DNA from: Nocardia jejuensis NBRC 103114
Lineage (GTDB): Bacteria; Actinomycetota; Actinomycetes; Mycobacteriales; Mycobacteriaceae
Direction: 5' to 3'
DNA: 64,000 nucleotides
Assembly: GCF_001613145.1 (NCBI RefSeq)
Contig: NZ_BDBU01000021.1
Coordinates: forward strand, 62,001 to 126,000
The notes beneath the pieces were generated by a model. The model did no database searches. It saw only the letters and a list, made by a program, of their open reading frames with translations, and was not told the origin of the DNA. The translations under genes and the position numbers were made by a program. Below are positions 62,929 through 64,000 of this stretch, piece after piece. The first letter of the stretch is position 1, and each line of letters starts with the position of its first letter.

Positions 62929-63873
62929 ATGAACAGCACAGCAATCGCGGCTTCCGGACTGCGGAAGGCGTACGGGGACAAGACGGTTCTCGATGGCATC
63001 GACCTGAATATCGGTACGGGGACGATCTTTTCCCTGCTCGGCCCGAACGGGGCCGGTAAGACCACGACGGTGAACGTGCTGACCACGCTGCTGAAGGCCG
63101 ACGGCGGCACGGCGAGTGTGGCGGGGCACGATATCGCCGCGGACACCAAGGCGGTGCGGGCGGCGATCGGAGTGACCGGTCAGTTCGCGGCGGTGGACGA
63201 TCTGCTGACGGGTGCGGAGAACCTGCAGCTGATGGCGGACATCCACCGGTTGCGCGGGGCCGAGGGCAAACGGGTGATCGGCGGGCTGCTCGAGCGCTTC
63301 GATCTGCTCGAGTCCGCGGGCAAGCGGGCCGCGACCTACTCCGGCGGTATGCGCCGCAAACTGGATCTGGCGATGACGCTGGTGACCAAGCCGCGCATCG
63401 TCTTCCTGGACGAGCCGACCACCGGTCTGGATCCGCGCAGCCGCCGCACCATGTGGGAGATCGTGCGGGAGTTGACGTCCGACGGCGTCACCATCTTCCT
63501 CACCACCCAGTATCTCGAGGAAGCCGATCAGCTGGCGGACCGGATCGCGGTGCTCGACGGGGGTCGCATCGTGGCCGAGGGCACCGCCGAGGAGCTCAAG
63601 CGCCAGGTGCCCGGCAGCCATATCCGGCTCCGGTTCACGACCGCGACCGATCTCGACGCCGCGGCGCGCGTCCTGCCCGAATCCACCCGCGACGACGAGG
63701 CCCTGACGCTGCGAGTGCCCGGCGACGCCGGCTCGAAATCCATTCGCCGCCTGCTGGATCGGCTCGACGAGCACGCCCTGGACGCGGACGAGGTCTCCGT
63801 CCACACCCCTGATCTCGATGATGTCTTCCTTTCCCTGACCGGACACGCCACCACGGAGGTTGTCGCACCATGA
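62929..63873 (+). CDS. ABC transporter ATPase (DrrA-like, second copy)
   Basis: A 314-residue ATPase closely resembling the one at 36321-37271. Walker A is GPNGAGKTT, Q-loop VTGQFAAVDDLLTG, signature YSGGMRRKLD, Walker B IVFLDEPTTGLDPRSRR, and the end TPDLDDVFLSLTG. The two differ mostly in the first 30 residues and in the region after Walker B. The stop overlaps the permease start by ATGA (63870-63873). No EXLDI gene is seen beside it, so the regulation differs. The exported substrate is unknown. Confidence 0.93.
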   Translation: MNSTAIAASGLRKAYGDKTVLDGIDLNIGTGTIFSLLGPNGAGKTTTVNVLTTLLKADGGTASVAGHDIAADTKAVRAAIGVTGQFAAVDDLLTGAENLQLMADIHRLRGAEGKRVIGGLLERFDLLESAGKRAATYSGGMRRKLDLAMTLVTKPRIVFLDEPTTGLDPRSRRTMWEIVRELTSDGVTIFLTTQYLEEADQLADRIAVLDGGRIVAEGTAEELKRQVPGSHIRLRFTTATDLDAAARVLPESTRDDEALTLRVPGDAGSKSIRRLLDRLDEHALDADEVSVHTPDLDDVFLSLTGHATTEVVAP

Positions 63874-64000
63874 GCACCATCACCGCACCCCTGACCGACG
63901 CCTCGATCATGTTGCGCCGCAACTTCAAACACATCGCCCGCACTCCGGTCACGGTGTTCAACGCCGCGCTGATGCCCGTCATGATGATGCTGATCTTCGT
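63870..64000 (+). CDS. ABC-2 permease (DrrB-like), truncated by window end
   Basis: The first 43 residues only: MSTITAPLTDASIMLRRNFKHIARTPVTVFNAALMPVMMMLIF, matching the start of DrrB-like permeases (compare the LRRNLLHAKRYPG of the first copy). The gene runs past the window end. It starts by ATGA overlap with the ATPase, so the two form an exporter unit. Confidence 0.85.
   Translation, partial: MSTITAPLTDASIMLRRNFKHIARTPVTVFNAALMPVMMMLIF

Overview
The window is high-GC DNA with dense genes, many GTG starts, ATGA stop/start overlaps and several apparently leaderless genes. It looks like a mycolic-acid-producing actinobacterium, most likely Nocardia or a close relative. The strongest evidence is a GTP-type PEP carboxykinase lying close to trmB, a NYN-domain gene and mmpL3 (mycolate flippase), with an AI-2E permease and a YbhN-like membrane protein following. 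This is the neighbourhood that I recall from memory as Rv0204c-Rv0211 in Mycobacterium tuberculosis. A glucosylglycerate hydrolase and a SigL/RslA pair fit the same order. No rRNA, tRNA, insertion sequence, prophage or CRISPR array was seen.

Layout. 0-3.6 kb: two small unknown genes, an aldehyde dehydrogenase and a hydrolase. 3.6-15.2 kb: mmpL3 locus (pckG, a two-gene GTPase-like module, secretory lipase, trmB-NYN-mmpL3). 15.2-26.3 kb: HIT protein, DUF2339 and DUF1707 envelope proteins, an AI-2E permease/histidine kinase/response regulator operon, a membrane adenylate cyclase, a YbhN-like protein and a DUF3054 protein. 26.3-35.4 kb: a PBP-like lipoprotein without catalytic motifs, a putative DNA-binding protein behind a palindrome, aroQ, an imine-reductase-like enzyme with an HxlR regulator, glycerate kinase, acyltransferases, YqgE and sigL/rslA. 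35.5-37.9 kb: a DrrAB-type exporter downstream of an EXLDI ribbon-helix-helix gene with its own palindrome. 38.1-43.7 kb: an orphan four-gene biosynthetic operon (ThDP enzyme, SRPBCC, KASIII-like, PLP aminotransferase) facing an SBF-type transporter.

43.7-49.8 kb holds the most interesting system. Two paralogous TIGR04222 membrane proteins with Cys/Gly/Ser-rich C-terminal tails are followed by a DUF692 (MNIO) enzyme and a small partner, with ATGA coupling between the last three genes. A perfect 24-bp inverted repeat sits just upstream of the first gene. A His-rich protein and an SdpI-family protein with its own Cys-rich tail lie downstream. I infer post-translational modification of membrane-tethered Cys tails, possibly for metal handling.

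50-64 kb: leuS, two tandem Tat-exported polysaccharide deacetylases, an SDR, glucosylglycerate hydrolase, GH25 lysozyme, a DUF1254/DUF1214 protein, a GAF-SpoIIE phosphatase, a lone CheB-type methylesterase, a NUDIX hydrolase, and the start of a second DrrAB exporter cut by the window end.
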